From: DATGQT01 sp033720695 | GTDB taxonomy: Bacteria; Bacteroidota; Rhodothermia; Rhodothermales; Rubricoccaceae | DNA length: 22,276 bases | Assembly: GCA_033720695.1 (NCBI GenBank) | Contig: JAWWCA010000027.1 | Coordinates: 1 to 22,276 of the forward strand | Direction: 5' to 3' | Part shown: positions 1-7,944 of the stretch, piece after piece | Position numbering within the stretch: the first letter of the stretch is position 1 | Layout of the letters: each line of letters begins with the position of its first letter | Notes under the pieces: model-generated | Seen by the model: only the letters and a program-made list of their open reading frames with translations | Databases searched by the model: none | Told to the model about the DNA's origin: nothing | Program-made: the position numbers and the translations under genes

Positions 1-2626
1 AGGTGCCGGCGGGGGCCGCGGCCGGGACCGCCTGCGTGAGCGTCCGCGTGAGCGACTGCCCCGGCGCGAGCGCGACGGCGCGGGGGCCGAGGACGGGCTC
101 GCGGCCGGCGGGGCCGGAGACGGCGCTCCACGCCTCGACGCTCTGCGGCTCGCCGGTGGTGTTGGTCAGCGTGACGGCGAAGGCGAAGGTGCCGCCCGAG
201 GCGGGGATCGTGATCGGACCGCCGACGGGCTCGGCCGTGACCGCGACCGGCGCGGCCTGGCCGCCGACGCCCACCAACAGCGACAGCTCGCGCCCGAGGC
301 CGCTCGGCGGCATGCTCGTCAGGAGGAGGAGGTCGGCGACGGCGTCGCCGGTGAAGTCCTCGAAGGTGGGCGCCCACGGGCCCCAGTAGGCGCCGAGGCG
401 GTGGGGGAAGGTGAAGCCGCCGGCCCCGTCGTTGTAGTACATCGCGACGCCGTTCGCCACCGTCGTCATCATGAGGTCGAGGTCGCCGTCGCCGTCCACG
501 TCGCCGGCTTCGAGGCCGGTGACGCCCTGGAGGTCCGGGGAGTAGGGGGCGTAGTAGTCCGTCCGCCCGGTGAACGCGCCGGTGCCCGTCCCGAAGAGGA
601 CCGTCAGCGTCTCGCGCCCCGAGTTCCCGTTGGACGAGTTGGCCGTCGCGAGGTCGAGGTGGCCGTCCCCGTCGAGGTCCTCGACGACGATGAAGCGCGG
701 GCCGCGGCCCACGAGGTAGACCCTCTCCTCCTGGAAGGTGCCGTCGCCGTTGCCGAGGTGGACGTTGAGGAAGTCGCGGAAGCCGTACGGCATCCAGTGC
801 GTCGTCACGAGGTCCACGTTCCCGTCCTCGTTGAAGTCGCCCCCGTCGATGGCGTGGGGGCCGAGGCTGATCTGGACGGTGTAGGCGGGCTGGAACGTGG
901 CGTCGCCATTGTTGAGACTGATGTAGAGCTTGTCCGCACCCGTCGCGCACGCCAGCTCCTCGGCGTTGATCACGTCGAGGTCGCCGTCGTTGTCGAGGTC
1001 GAAGGCGTTGACGTCGCCGTTGCCGCACGTGTTGAGGTCCCACTCGACGGGGGCAGCGAACGTGCCGGTGCCGTCGTTGAGCGCGGTCCAGAAGTCGTAG
1101 CCGGTGAAGAAGTCGGTGTGGGCGTCGTTGTAGAGGATGTCGAGGTCGCCGTCGCCGTCGAGGTCGCGGAGCTTGCCGCGGGAGGCGCCGCGGCCGTACT
1201 CGGTCGAGTGCGTGATGGTGACGGGCACGCCGAAGGTGCCGTCGCCGTTGCTCTCGACGACGGCGCCCGGGACGCCGAAGCCTCCGCCGGAGACGAAGAG
1301 GTCGAGGTCGCCATCGCCGTCCACATCCCCCGCGTCGAGGTGGAGGGTTGAGCCCGTGCCCGACGGGAAGCGCGACGCCAGCTCGGGCAGGCGGCCGTCG
1401 CCGGGGTTCCTGTGGACCGTCACGGCGAGCGACATCCGGTCGGACGTGAGCACGTCGAGGTCGCCGTCGCCGTCGACGTCGGCGAGGGCGAGGTCTTCGG
1501 TGCCCTGCCCGGCCGGGACGTGGTGGGCGCCGTCGAAGTGGCCGGTGCCGTCGTTGAAGAGGGTGACGATGCCGTCGCCGGTGCGGCCGCTCCAGTCACA
1601 GAGCGCGACGTCGAGGTCGCCGTCGCCGTCGAGGTCGGCCGGCACGAGGGCCTCGGGGGTGGTGAAGTACTGCGCCACGTCCTGGTAGACGGGGTCGGCG
1701 AAGGTCCCGTCGCCGTAGCCGCGGTAGAGGGCGATCTCGCGCTGGAGCCCGCCGCTCTCGCCGATGCCCACGAGGAGGTCGAGGTGGCCGTCGGCGTCGT
1801 AGTCGGCCGGGCTGATCACGCCGACGCGCGGGTCCAGAAAGCCGGCCTCCGTCAGCATCACGGGCGCAAGGAAGCCGCCCGTGCCGTCGTTCATCACGAT
1901 CACGAGCTCACTCAGCGCCTCGATGGCGAGGTCGTCGTAGCCGTCGCCGTTGAAGTCGCCCGCGGCCACGTGCGTCGGCGTGGTCTCGCCGACCGCCAGC
2001 GGGATCTGCGGCGCGAAGCCGCCGACCCCGTCGCCGAGGAGGACGGCGACGTGCTCGACATCGTACTGACCGCTGCCGGCGACGAGGTCGAGGTGGCCGT
2101 CGCCGTTGAAGTCGCCCACGTCGAGGTCGAGCGGCATCGTCTGGACGGCGAACGCGCCGCCGGGCGTGAACGCGCCTGTGCCGTCGTTGAGGTAGAGCAC
2201 GACCGTGTTGCCGATCTCGGAGCCGATCCGGCCCGAGTGCGGGAGGGCGAGGTCGGGGTCGCCGTCCTCGTCGAAGTCGGCCACCACGACGTCGAAGTGC
2301 CCCTTCGTCGAAACGGTGTAGTGGACGGGCTCGCCGTAGACCCCGGTGCCGTCGTTGAAGAGGAGGACGAAGCCGGAGGAGCCGTCGGTGCCGCCGGGCG
2401 CGGCGTAGTCGTAGTTGGCGACGACGGCGTCCTGGTCGCCGTCGCCGTCGAAGTCGGCGGCGGCAACCGCGTAGGGGTCGCGCTCGGTCGGCGCGGGGTT
2501 GCCGTCGTAGGCACTGACGCCCACGTTGTAGCCGACCCACGGCACGCCGTCGAAGGGCAGGGCCGGCTGGGAGATCGCGGCCGGGGTGCCGAGCAGCACC
2601 GCAGCGAGGAGAACGGGGAGGCGCAT
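1..2626 (-). CDS. Secreted FG-GAP/VCBS repeat protein, C-terminus cut by window edge
   Basis: The gene starts at ATG 2626 and stays open to the left edge, giving about 875 codons without its end. A short Sec signal peptide (MRLPVLLAAVLLGTPAAISQ) is followed by 14 calcium-loop motifs of the DxDGDGDxD type. Examples are DFDGDGDQD, DFNGDGHLD and DVDGDGDLD; the last, DFTGDAVAD, is degenerate. The loops are spaced as in FG-GAP/VCBS repeats, which fold into beta-propellers that bind Ca2+. After the repeats comes an Ig-like beta-rich segment (VAVTAEPVGGPITIPASGG...), the usual prelude to a sorting domain that would lie outside the window. The protein is probably surface-exposed or released, and its ligand is unknown. 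It lies 53 bp downstream of the YCF48-like gene on the same strand. The GC-rich Asp/Gly repeats create long antisense open frames, which I do not treat as genes. Confidence 0.9.
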   Translation of the reverse strand, partial: MRLPVLLAAVLLGTPAAISQPALPFDGVPWVGYNVGVSAYDGNPAPTERDPYAVAAADFDGDGDQDAVVANYDYAAPGGTDGSSGFVLLFNDGTGVYGEPVHYTVSTKGHFDVVVADFDEDGDPDLALPHSGRIGSEIGNTVVLYLNDGTGAFTPGGAFAVQTMPLDLDVGDFNGDGHLDLVAGSGQYDVEHVAVLLGDGVGGFAPQIPLAVGETTPTHVAAGDFNGDGYDDLAIEALSELVIVMNDGTGGFLAPVMLTEAGFLDPRVGVISPADYDADGHLDLLVGIGESGGLQREIALYRGYGDGTFADPVYQDVAQYFTTPEALVPADLDGDGDLDVALCDWSGRTGDGIVTLFNDGTGHFDGAHHVPAGQGTEDLALADVDGDGDLDVLTSDRMSLAVTVHRNPGDGRLPELASRFPSGTGSTLHLDAGDVDGDGDLDLFVSGGGFGVPGAVVESNGDGTFGVPVTITHSTEYGRGASRGKLRDLDGDGDLDILYNDAHTDFFTGYDFWTALNDGTGTFAAPVEWDLNTCGNGDVNAFDLDNDGDLDVINAEELACATGADKLYISLNNGDATFQPAYTVQISLGPHAIDGGDFNEDGNVDLVTTHWMPYGFRDFLNVHLGNGDGTFQEERVYLVGRGPRFIVVEDLDGDGHLDLATANSSNGNSGRETLTVLFGTGTGAFTGRTDYYAPYSPDLQGVTGLEAGDVDGDGDLDLMMTTVANGVAMYYNDGAGGFTFPHRLGAYWGPWAPTFEDFTGDAVADLLLLTSMPPSGLGRELSLLVGVGGQAAPVAVTAEPVGGPITIPASGGTFAFAVTLTNTTGEPQSVEAWSAVSGPAGREPVLGPRAVALAPGQSLTRTLTQAVPAAAPAGT

Positions 2627-2679
2627 GGGATGCAGGGCCTGCGTGGCGCGGTGGGGTTGGATGAGGCAGCGCATTCGGG

Positions 2680-3873
2680 TCAGCGAACGAGGGTGAGGTG
2701 GCGCACGGCCGAGAACGCCTCCCCGGAGGCGCGGACGACGTAGACGCCCGCGGGCCAGTCGGCGGCTCGCACAGTCATCCTATGAGCACCGGCCGATACG
2801 GTGCCCTCGTGGAGCGTCGCCACCCGGCGGCCCAGCGCATCGACCACCGCGACGGTCACGGTCTGAGATCTCTCCAGCGTGAGCACGAGTTGGGTCGTGG
2901 TGGAGAAGGGGTTCGGTTCGGCTGTGCTGAGGACGGCGACCCCGGACGGGGCGTCCGGCTCGGCGGCCGTGCCCACGGCGGAGAAGTGGACGATGGCGCC
3001 GCCCGCGCCCACGGCCCAGCCGGCCGTCGGGGTCGGGAAGTGGACGCCTGCGAGGTGGGCCCCCGTGCCGCTCGGCTGGAGCACCCACGACGCCCCGCCA
3101 TCGCTCGTGAACCAGATCTCGCCCCCCTCGCCGACGGTCCACCCGGTGTCGGGGTCGAGGAAGAAGAGGCCGCCGTTGCCCGCCTCGCCGTTGGAGACGC
3201 CGACCCACGAGGTGCCGCCGTTCGTCGTCTTGAGCACGGTGTCGCCGCTGCCCGCGACGAACCCGGTGGCGCCGAGCATCTGGATGTCGGTGAGGTCCTC
3301 GCCGGTGCCGGAACCGACGGGCATCCACGTGAGGCCCCCGTCGGTGGTGCGTCGCATCTCGCCCCCGCGATTGCCGACGAACGCCTCGGCCGCGCTCACG
3401 GCCGCGACGCTCTCGGTGCGCTGGACCGAGCCGGTGTTCCGGTAGGCCCAGGTCAGTCCACCGTCGGCGGAGACGGCGGCGTCGCCGTCGCGGCCAGCCA
3501 CCCAGGCCACGTCGTCGTCGGCCCAGCTGACGTCGCGGAGGTCGCCGGCCCCCGTGAAGACGGCGCTCCACGTCGCGCCGCCGTCGGTCGTGCGGAAGAC
3601 CGGCCCGTCGTCGGAGGCGGCGAGGCCGACGGTGCCGGACGGGTTGAAGGCGACGCCTTCGAGGTCGTCGGCGGGCAGGGTCTGTAGGGCCCAGGACTGA
3701 CCGCCGTCGGTCGTCCGGGCGACCACCCCACCCGCGCCGACGGCGACGCCGGTCTGGGCGTCGACGAAGTGGACGCCGTGGAGGTCGGCGCCGGTGCCGC
3801 TCGCCTGCGGCGCCCACGACTGTGCCGCGGCGGGGGCGAGCGAGAGGAGCAGGAGGAGCGTAGCGAGGCGCAT
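2680..3873 (-). CDS. Secreted YCF48/BNR-type seven-bladed propeller protein with T9SS sorting domain
   Basis: 397 aa. The start chosen is ATG 3873, which begins the signal peptide MRLATLLLLLSLAPAAAQ; the frame continues upstream but gives only a non-signal extension. Seven repeats follow, each ending in a TTDGGxxW-like element (TTDGGQSW, TTDGGATW, SADGGLTW, TTDGGLTW, TTNGGTSW, TSDGGASW, then a last blade ending GGAIVHF). This is the sialidase/YCF48 propeller pattern. Residues from about 325 form a type A sorting domain: PNPFSTTTQL, then VVDALGRRVATLHEG, WPAGVYVVRA and a basic LTLVR end. The domain is the export signal and is cleaved at the surface. It is a close paralogue of the next gene upstream, which suggests tandem duplication. 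In photosynthetic organisms YCF48 assists photosystem II assembly. Nothing here supports that role, and the function in this organism is unknown. Confidence 0.9.
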   Translation of the reverse strand: MRLATLLLLLSLAPAAAQSWAPQASGTGADLHGVHFVDAQTGVAVGAGGVVARTTDGGQSWALQTLPADDLEGVAFNPSGTVGLAASDDGPVFRTTDGGATWSAVFTGAGDLRDVSWADDDVAWVAGRDGDAAVSADGGLTWAYRNTGSVQRTESVAAVSAAEAFVGNRGGEMRRTTDGGLTWMPVGSGTGEDLTDIQMLGATGFVAGSGDTVLKTTNGGTSWVGVSNGEAGNGGLFFLDPDTGWTVGEGGEIWFTSDGGASWVLQPSGTGAHLAGVHFPTPTAGWAVGAGGAIVHFSAVGTAAEPDAPSGVAVLSTAEPNPFSTTTQLVLTLERSQTVTVAVVDALGRRVATLHEGTVSAGAHRMTVRAADWPAGVYVVRASGEAFSAVRHLTLVR

Positions 3874-3908
3874 GGCGAGGGTGTGGGGGATGGGCCGGGG
3901 GGAAAGAG

Positions 3909-3957
3909 GGGAGGGGGACCGCATACGCTGCGGTGTCCCCTCTGCGGGCGCCGCAGA
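3909..3957. repeat. Adjacent inverted repeats between the two propeller genes
   Basis: Two hairpins lie in the 144 bp between the paralogous propeller genes. The first pairs GGGGACCGCA (about 3915-3924) with TGCGGTGTCCCC (3929-3940), leaving a two-base bulge. The second is a perfect 7-bp stem with a 3-base loop: TCTGCGG 3941-3947 and CCGCAGA 3951-3957. They follow the stop of the upstream gene (4018) on the minus strand and could help end or protect its transcript. No T-run follows, so an intrinsic terminator is not established. Confidence 0.4.
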
Positions 3958-4017
3958 CAGGAGGGAGCGGCTCGGGGAGCGCTCCGGCGTCTCCTGCCTG
4001 CGAAGGCCCAATGGGCG

Positions 4018-5604
4018 CTACCGCGCGAGCGTCATCCGGCCCGTCCGGACGTCGCTGCCGACCTGGAGACGGTACACGTACGTCCCCGCGGCGAGGTCAG
4101 AGGCGTTGAACACGGCGCTGTGCGTACCAGCGTCCATCCGAGCGTCGACGAGGACGGCGACCTCGCGGCCGAGCACGTCGTAGACGGCCAGCCGGACGTC
4201 GGCCGGGGCGGCGACCTCGTAGGAGATCGTCGTCTGCCGCGCGAACGGGTTCGGAGCCACCGCCACCGGAGCGGCGGCCGACGCCGAGGCCTCCGCCATC
4301 ACGGAGAAGTCGGCGACTTCAGCGACCTCGAAGAGCTCGCCGCTCTGGCTCGCGCCGACGCGCGGGGCCGAGATGGCGATCGTCTCGACGTACGTCGCGC
4401 AGTCGGAGCCAGCGCCGGTGTCGACGAGGGCGAGCGTGAAGTTGTAGTTGCCGCCGGGCGCTGCGCTGGGAACGTTGAGGTTGACGTTGATGGGGGCCGA
4501 GGCGCCGCCCGGGAGGGTCCCGTTGGCGAGGACGCGGGTGCCCTGGGGGTTGCCGCCGTCGCGGTTGTACCGGAGCTCGAGGCGGAGCAAGACGCTGGCG
4601 GAGCCGTTGTTCCGGACGCCGCCGGTGATGGAGAGGACGCGGGTGCCGGCGTCGTAGGCGAGGTCGGCCGAGGTGAACTTCGCCTCGCAGCCGGTGGCTG
4701 GCGCCGTGAAGTGGGTGATGGCGCCGGCGTCGCCGACGGCCCAGCCGGACGTGGCGTTGGCGAAGTGGACGCCGTTGAGGTTGGCGCTCACGCCGCTGGC
4801 CTGCTGCACCCAGGTCGCACCGCCGTTGTCGGTGAACCAGATGAGGCCGAAGTTGTCGACGACCCAGCCGGTGTTGGCGTCGAGGAAGTGGACGCCGTCG
4901 CCGTCGGCGTTGCCGTTCGAGACGTTCGTCCAGGTGGCGCCGCCGTTCGTGGTCTTGAGGATGGTGTTGTTGCTGCCGACGGCGTAGCCGGTGCTGGCGT
5001 CGACCATGAACACGTCGCTGAGGTCGGCGCCGGTGCCGCTGTTCTGCGCGGTCCACGTCGTGCCGTTGGTGGTGACGAAGATCTGGCCGAGCTCGCCGAC
5101 GACCCACGCCTGCGTGGCGCTGACGGCCGAGATGGCGTCGAGGCGCTCGATGTTGGCGATGCTGGAGACGGTCCACGTCAGGCCGCCGTCGGTCGAGCGA
5201 AGCGCGTCGCCCTCCCGGCCGACGCTGAAGACGACGGTGTCGGTGCCCCACGAGACGTCGCGGAGGTTGTCGTTGCTGCCGGTAAAGATGGTGTTGAAGG
5301 TGACGCCGTCCGTCGTGCGGAGGACGGGCCCGTTGTCCGTCGCGACGATGCCGATGGGGTTGGCCGGGTTGAACCCGACGCCCTCGAAGTCGAAGCCCCC
5401 GACGGCGAGCTGCGTCCAGGTGGCGCCGCCGTCGGTGGTGCGGAGGAGGGTGCCGTTGTCCCCGGCGGCGTAGGCCTCGGACGAGGACCGGGCGAAGACG
5501 TTGTTGAAGTCGTTGGCGGTGCCGCTGGTCTGGGGCGCCCAGGTCTGGGCGAGGGCGGCGGGCGCCATGAGGAGGGTGAGAAGGAGGAGGCGCATGGTGT
5601 TCAT
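4018..5604 (-). CDS. Secreted YCF48/BNR-type propeller protein with extra beta domain and T9SS sorting domain
   Basis: 528 aa from ATG 5604 (MNTMRLLLLTLLMAPAALAQ); a second ATG three codons later is equally possible. Seven propeller repeats with TTDGGATW/TTNGGATW-type blade ends cover roughly residues 20-325 and match the downstream paralogue blade for blade (SWAPQ/TWAPQ start, NLRDVSW in blade 3, GVHF in the last blades). Unlike the paralogue, it then has a domain of about 110 residues beginning CEAKFTSADLAYD and ending near DCATYVETIAI. Its two cysteines may form a disulfide, and it resembles an Ig-like adhesive module. The C-terminus is a type A sorting domain (PNPFARQTTISYE, VYDVLGREVAVLVD, LAAGTYVYRL, MTLAR). 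The protein is predicted to be exported by T9SS. Ligand and role are unknown. Confidence 0.9.
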   Translation of the reverse strand: MNTMRLLLLTLLMAPAALAQTWAPQTSGTANDFNNVFARSSSEAYAAGDNGTLLRTTDGGATWTQLAVGGFDFEGVGFNPANPIGIVATDNGPVLRTTDGVTFNTIFTGSNDNLRDVSWGTDTVVFSVGREGDALRSTDGGLTWTVSSIANIERLDAISAVSATQAWVVGELGQIFVTTNGTTWTAQNSGTGADLSDVFMVDASTGYAVGSNNTILKTTNGGATWTNVSNGNADGDGVHFLDANTGWVVDNFGLIWFTDNGGATWVQQASGVSANLNGVHFANATSGWAVGDAGAITHFTAPATGCEAKFTSADLAYDAGTRVLSITGGVRNNGSASVLLRLELRYNRDGGNPQGTRVLANGTLPGGASAPINVNLNVPSAAPGGNYNFTLALVDTGAGSDCATYVETIAISAPRVGASQSGELFEVAEVADFSVMAEASASAAAPVAVAPNPFARQTTISYEVAAPADVRLAVYDVLGREVAVLVDARMDAGTHSAVFNASDLAAGTYVYRLQVGSDVRTGRMTLAR

Positions 5605-5851
5605 GGCGGTTGGCGGGGCGTGTAAGCGGGGCGCCGAGGCGCGGATGGAAGGGAGTGAGAGGCGAGTGCACACACTGTGCATGCGGTGCACGCCTGGAAG
5701 GGAGAGCCGGTGCGGAGCGCGCTTCCGACGGCTCGCCCTCGCCCTACCCAATCGCCATGCCACTTCACAGAAAGGCCTTTACGGGGAGGCGCCGGCAGAC
5801 GAGGCCACGGACTCGCGCTCTCGCGCCGCACCTGGGCCTGCCCTCAGAACC
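5605..5851. other. Intergenic region with operator-like inverted repeat
   Basis: These 247 bp separate the DUF5683 gene from the propeller gene; both are on the minus strand. The region holds TGCACA-CAC-TGTGCA at 5667-5681, a perfect 6-bp inverted repeat with a 3-base spacer, followed by another GTGCAC at 5686-5691. It lies about 65-80 bp upstream of ATG 5604 and could be a repressor or activator site. There is also a 10-bp palindrome AAAGGCCTTT at 5771-5780. I see no credible gene here. Confidence 0.4.
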
Positions 5852-6649
5852 TCAGAGCCGCACCCGCAGCGCAGCACCGCCCGGCGCCGGGGTCACCGCG
5901 ACGCGCTCCTCGGGTCCCCCGAAGACGCCGGCGTCGACGGCGGCGTAGGCCCACACGAGCACGGACCCGAGGAGGACGTTGTTGCGCACCTTGAACCACG
6001 TGTCCATGGTGGCGCGTCGGTCCTCGATCAGCGCCGGATCGCGCTCGTCGAGGTAGGCCTGGCGAGCCTGGTCGTAGCGGAGAGCGGATGCGGCGGAGAC
6101 GGCGACGCCGGTTGCCCAGAGGCCGCTCAGTACCCACCCCTTCGCCCGCTCCCCTTTGTACCGCTGCCCCCACCCGGGGAGGGCGAGGGACCGCACAAGG
6201 GCGGCCGGCCGCGGGTCTCGCACGACGACGTAGCGCACGGCCGCCCCGGACTCCTCGCCCGCCCCCTGCTCTTGCGCGAACGCCGCCTTCGTTTCGTCGA
6301 AGAACGCGATCGTGACGGGGGAGACGAGGAGGGGGTCGAGCGTGAGGGCGGGGTCGAGTGTGAGGGCGGCGCGGAACTGGGCCGCCGCCTCCAGCTCGTC
6401 GCCGCGCGCGTAGAGGATGAGGCCGAGGAGGGTGTGGAGGCGGACGAGCTGGTCCGGCGAGAACGCGTCGTGCTCGGCCAGCGCCTCCCGCGCCAGCCGC
6501 TCGGCCGCCTCGTAGTCGAGCCGCTCGTAGGCCGCCTCCACCTCACCGACGGCCTCTCCGGGGCTCGGGAGAGGCTGCGCAGGGACGGCGGCGGCCAGCA
6601 GGAGCCCGAGGAGTGGCGGAGCGAGAGGGCGGAGCGAGAGGCGGACCAT
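5852..6649 (-). CDS. DUF5683-domain membrane protein with N-terminal TPR-like helices
   Basis: 265 aa from ATG 6649. A signal peptide or anchor (about residues 5-25) is followed by helical repeats (about 35-105; AYERLDYEAAERLAREAL and LGLILYARGDELEAAAQF have TPR character). Next comes the DUF5683 signature LALPGWGQRYKGERAKGW at residues 154-171, followed by hydrophobic segments near 172-190 and 224-243. DUF5683 proteins are common in Bacteroidota-like genomes and have no defined biochemical activity. The gene starts 3 bp after the stop of the kelch gene, so the two are probably co-transcribed and translationally coupled. An envelope assembly or scaffold role is only a guess. Confidence 0.85.
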   Translation of the reverse strand: MVRLSLRPLAPPLLGLLLAAAVPAQPLPSPGEAVGEVEAAYERLDYEAAERLAREALAEHDAFSPDQLVRLHTLLGLILYARGDELEAAAQFRAALTLDPALTLDPLLVSPVTIAFFDETKAAFAQEQGAGEESGAAVRYVVVRDPRPAALVRSLALPGWGQRYKGERAKGWVLSGLWATGVAVSAASALRYDQARQAYLDERDPALIEDRRATMDTWFKVRNNVLLGSVLVWAYAAVDAGVFGGPEERVAVTPAPGGAALRVRL

Positions 6650-6652
6650 CGG

Positions 6653-7894
6653 CTAGCGCACGAGCGTGAGTCGCAGCGTGCGCTGCGACGCTCCCACCAC
6701 CGCTCGCACGACATATGGGCCTGACGGGAGGCGCCGCCCAGCGGCGTCGGTGCCGTCCCAGACGAGGGCATGGCGGCCCGTCGGGAGCGGCCCGTCGTGG
6801 AGGACGGCGGCGCGCCGGCCGAGCGCGTCGTAGGCCGCGACGAAGGCGTGGGCTGGGCGGTCGAGGCGCAGGGCGAGGCGGGTGCCGGCGTGGAAAGGGT
6901 TGGGACCGGCGAGCGTAAGTGAGAGGCCGGCGTCCGGCCCGCCCGGCTCGCTCGCGAGCGGAGGCGCTTCGTCGAGCTTGAGGCTGGTCACGGCGAGGGC
7001 CCCCTGCCCGTCTTGGCCGCCGAACACGTAGACCACCCCGTTCACGACGGCGGCGGCAGCGCCCTCGCGCGGCGACGGGAGCGGGATGCCGTCCGTCCAC
7101 GCATCGGCGAGGCGGTCGTAGACGTCCACGCGGGCCAGCACGTCGTTGTCGGCGTTGCGCCCCCCGATGGCCCAGGCCACGTCGTCGGTGCCGGTCCCGG
7201 CGAGCGCCCCGCGCGCCTCCGGCAGGGGGGCTCGGGCGGCGCCGCCCTGGTTCGGGAGGTAGAACTCGGCGGAGGCGAGCACGCCGAACGTGCTGAAGCC
7301 GCCGAAGAGGAGCACGCCGTTGGCTTGGGGGACGGAAGCGAAGGCCGCGCGGGGCGTGGTCAGGACCCACTCCGGGTACTCGTACCACTCCTCTTCGGCG
7401 CCGTCGTAGTACTCGGCGTCGGCGAGGAAGGTGCCGCCCGGCGTGGCGCCGCCGAAGACGTAGACGTCGGCGCCGACGGCGAAGGCGGCGTGCCCCTCGC
7501 GCTCGCGCTCGAGGTCGTCGAAGGATTCCCAATCGTCCTCGGCGGGCACGTAGACCTCGACGTCGTTCGTCACCCGTCCATCGCTCTCGCGCCCACCGGT
7601 GAGGAGGATGCGGCCACCGAGGATCACGGCGGCAGCGTCGGAGCGAGCGCGGCGAAGCGGCGCGACGGCGCTCCACGCGTTCAAGGCCGGGTCGTACCGC
7701 TCGACCACGCCGAGGGCGGTGCCGCTCGCGTCACGGCCGCCCATCACGTAGATCTGCCCGCCCAGCACGGCGACGGCGGGGAAGGCGCGGGGCGTGGGCA
7801 TCGGGGCGACCTCCAGCCAGACCAGCTCCTGGGCGAGAGCGGCCGGGTGCCCAACAACGAGAGCGAGAAGGAGGGCGAGCAGCGAGGAACGCAT
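6653..7894 (-). CDS. Secreted kelch-repeat propeller protein with FlgD-like T9SS sorting domain
   Basis: 413 aa from ATG 7894. The signal peptide (MRSSLLALLLALVVGHPAAL...) is followed by six kelch blades, recognised by their double-glycine strands: YVMGGR, LLTGGR, YVFGGA, LLFGGF, WAIGGR and YVFGGQ. Six blades make a complete propeller. The C-terminus from about residue 330 is a FlgD-Ig-like sorting domain: GPNPFHAGTRLAL, AYDALGRRAAVLHDG, VWDGTDAAGRRLPSGPYVV and the end LTLVR. It should be exported through T9SS and anchored or released at the surface. It leads a two-gene unit with the DUF5683 protein. A sigma-54-like site lies upstream (7928-7943), which would put this gene in the same regulon as the electron-transfer operon. 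Kelch propellers usually bind proteins or glycans; the ligand here is unknown. Confidence 0.92.
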   Translation of the reverse strand: MRSSLLALLLALVVGHPAALAQELVWLEVAPMPTPRAFPAVAVLGGQIYVMGGRDASGTALGVVERYDPALNAWSAVAPLRRARSDAAAVILGGRILLTGGRESDGRVTNDVEVYVPAEDDWESFDDLEREREGHAAFAVGADVYVFGGATPGGTFLADAEYYDGAEEEWYEYPEWVLTTPRAAFASVPQANGVLLFGGFSTFGVLASAEFYLPNQGGAARAPLPEARGALAGTGTDDVAWAIGGRNADNDVLARVDVYDRLADAWTDGIPLPSPREGAAAAVVNGVVYVFGGQDGQGALAVTSLKLDEAPPLASEPGGPDAGLSLTLAGPNPFHAGTRLALRLDRPAHAFVAAYDALGRRAAVLHDGPLPTGRHALVWDGTDAAGRRLPSGPYVVRAVVGASQRTLRLTLVR

Positions 7895-7927
7895 CGGTAG
7901 CGAAGTCTAGGGACCGCCCGGGGCTTC

Positions 7928-7943
7928 CGCAAGGGCCGTGCCG
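7928..7943 (-). promoter_or_regulatory. Candidate sigma-54 promoter of the kelch/DUF5683 unit
   Basis: Read on the minus strand the site is CGGCACGGCCCTTGCG. It matches the sigma-54 -24/-12 pattern TGGCAC-N5-TTGCW apart from the first base and the last, with the invariant GG and GC separated by exactly 10 bases. The predicted start of transcription is near 7917, giving a 23-nt leader before ATG 7894. It overlaps the intergenic strip just after the kinase stop (7945). Confidence 0.5.
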
Positions 7944-7944
7944 A

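Noticed and set aside
450..2480. Recurrent GTCGAGGTCGCCGTCGCCGTC-like short repeats that could suggest a CRISPR or tandem array
   Set aside because: They encode the calcium loops of the FG-GAP repeats at protein-domain spacing, with variable intervening coding sequence and no spacer structure.
401..2743. Long plus-strand open frames rich in EVEVAVAVEV
   Set aside because: They are the antisense of the DxDGDGDxD repeats of the FG-GAP gene, created by GC-rich repeated codons; the products are low-complexity and have no start signals or domains.
3769..5625. 618-aa plus-strand frame opposite the propeller gene
   Set aside because: Shadow of GC-rich coding DNA; low-complexity product and a convincing secreted protein on the other strand.
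5747..5762. Sigma-54-like TGGCATGGCGATTGGG on the minus strand
   Set aside because: The essential GC at -12 is GG, and it lies about 140 bp from the gene start, unlike the other sites.
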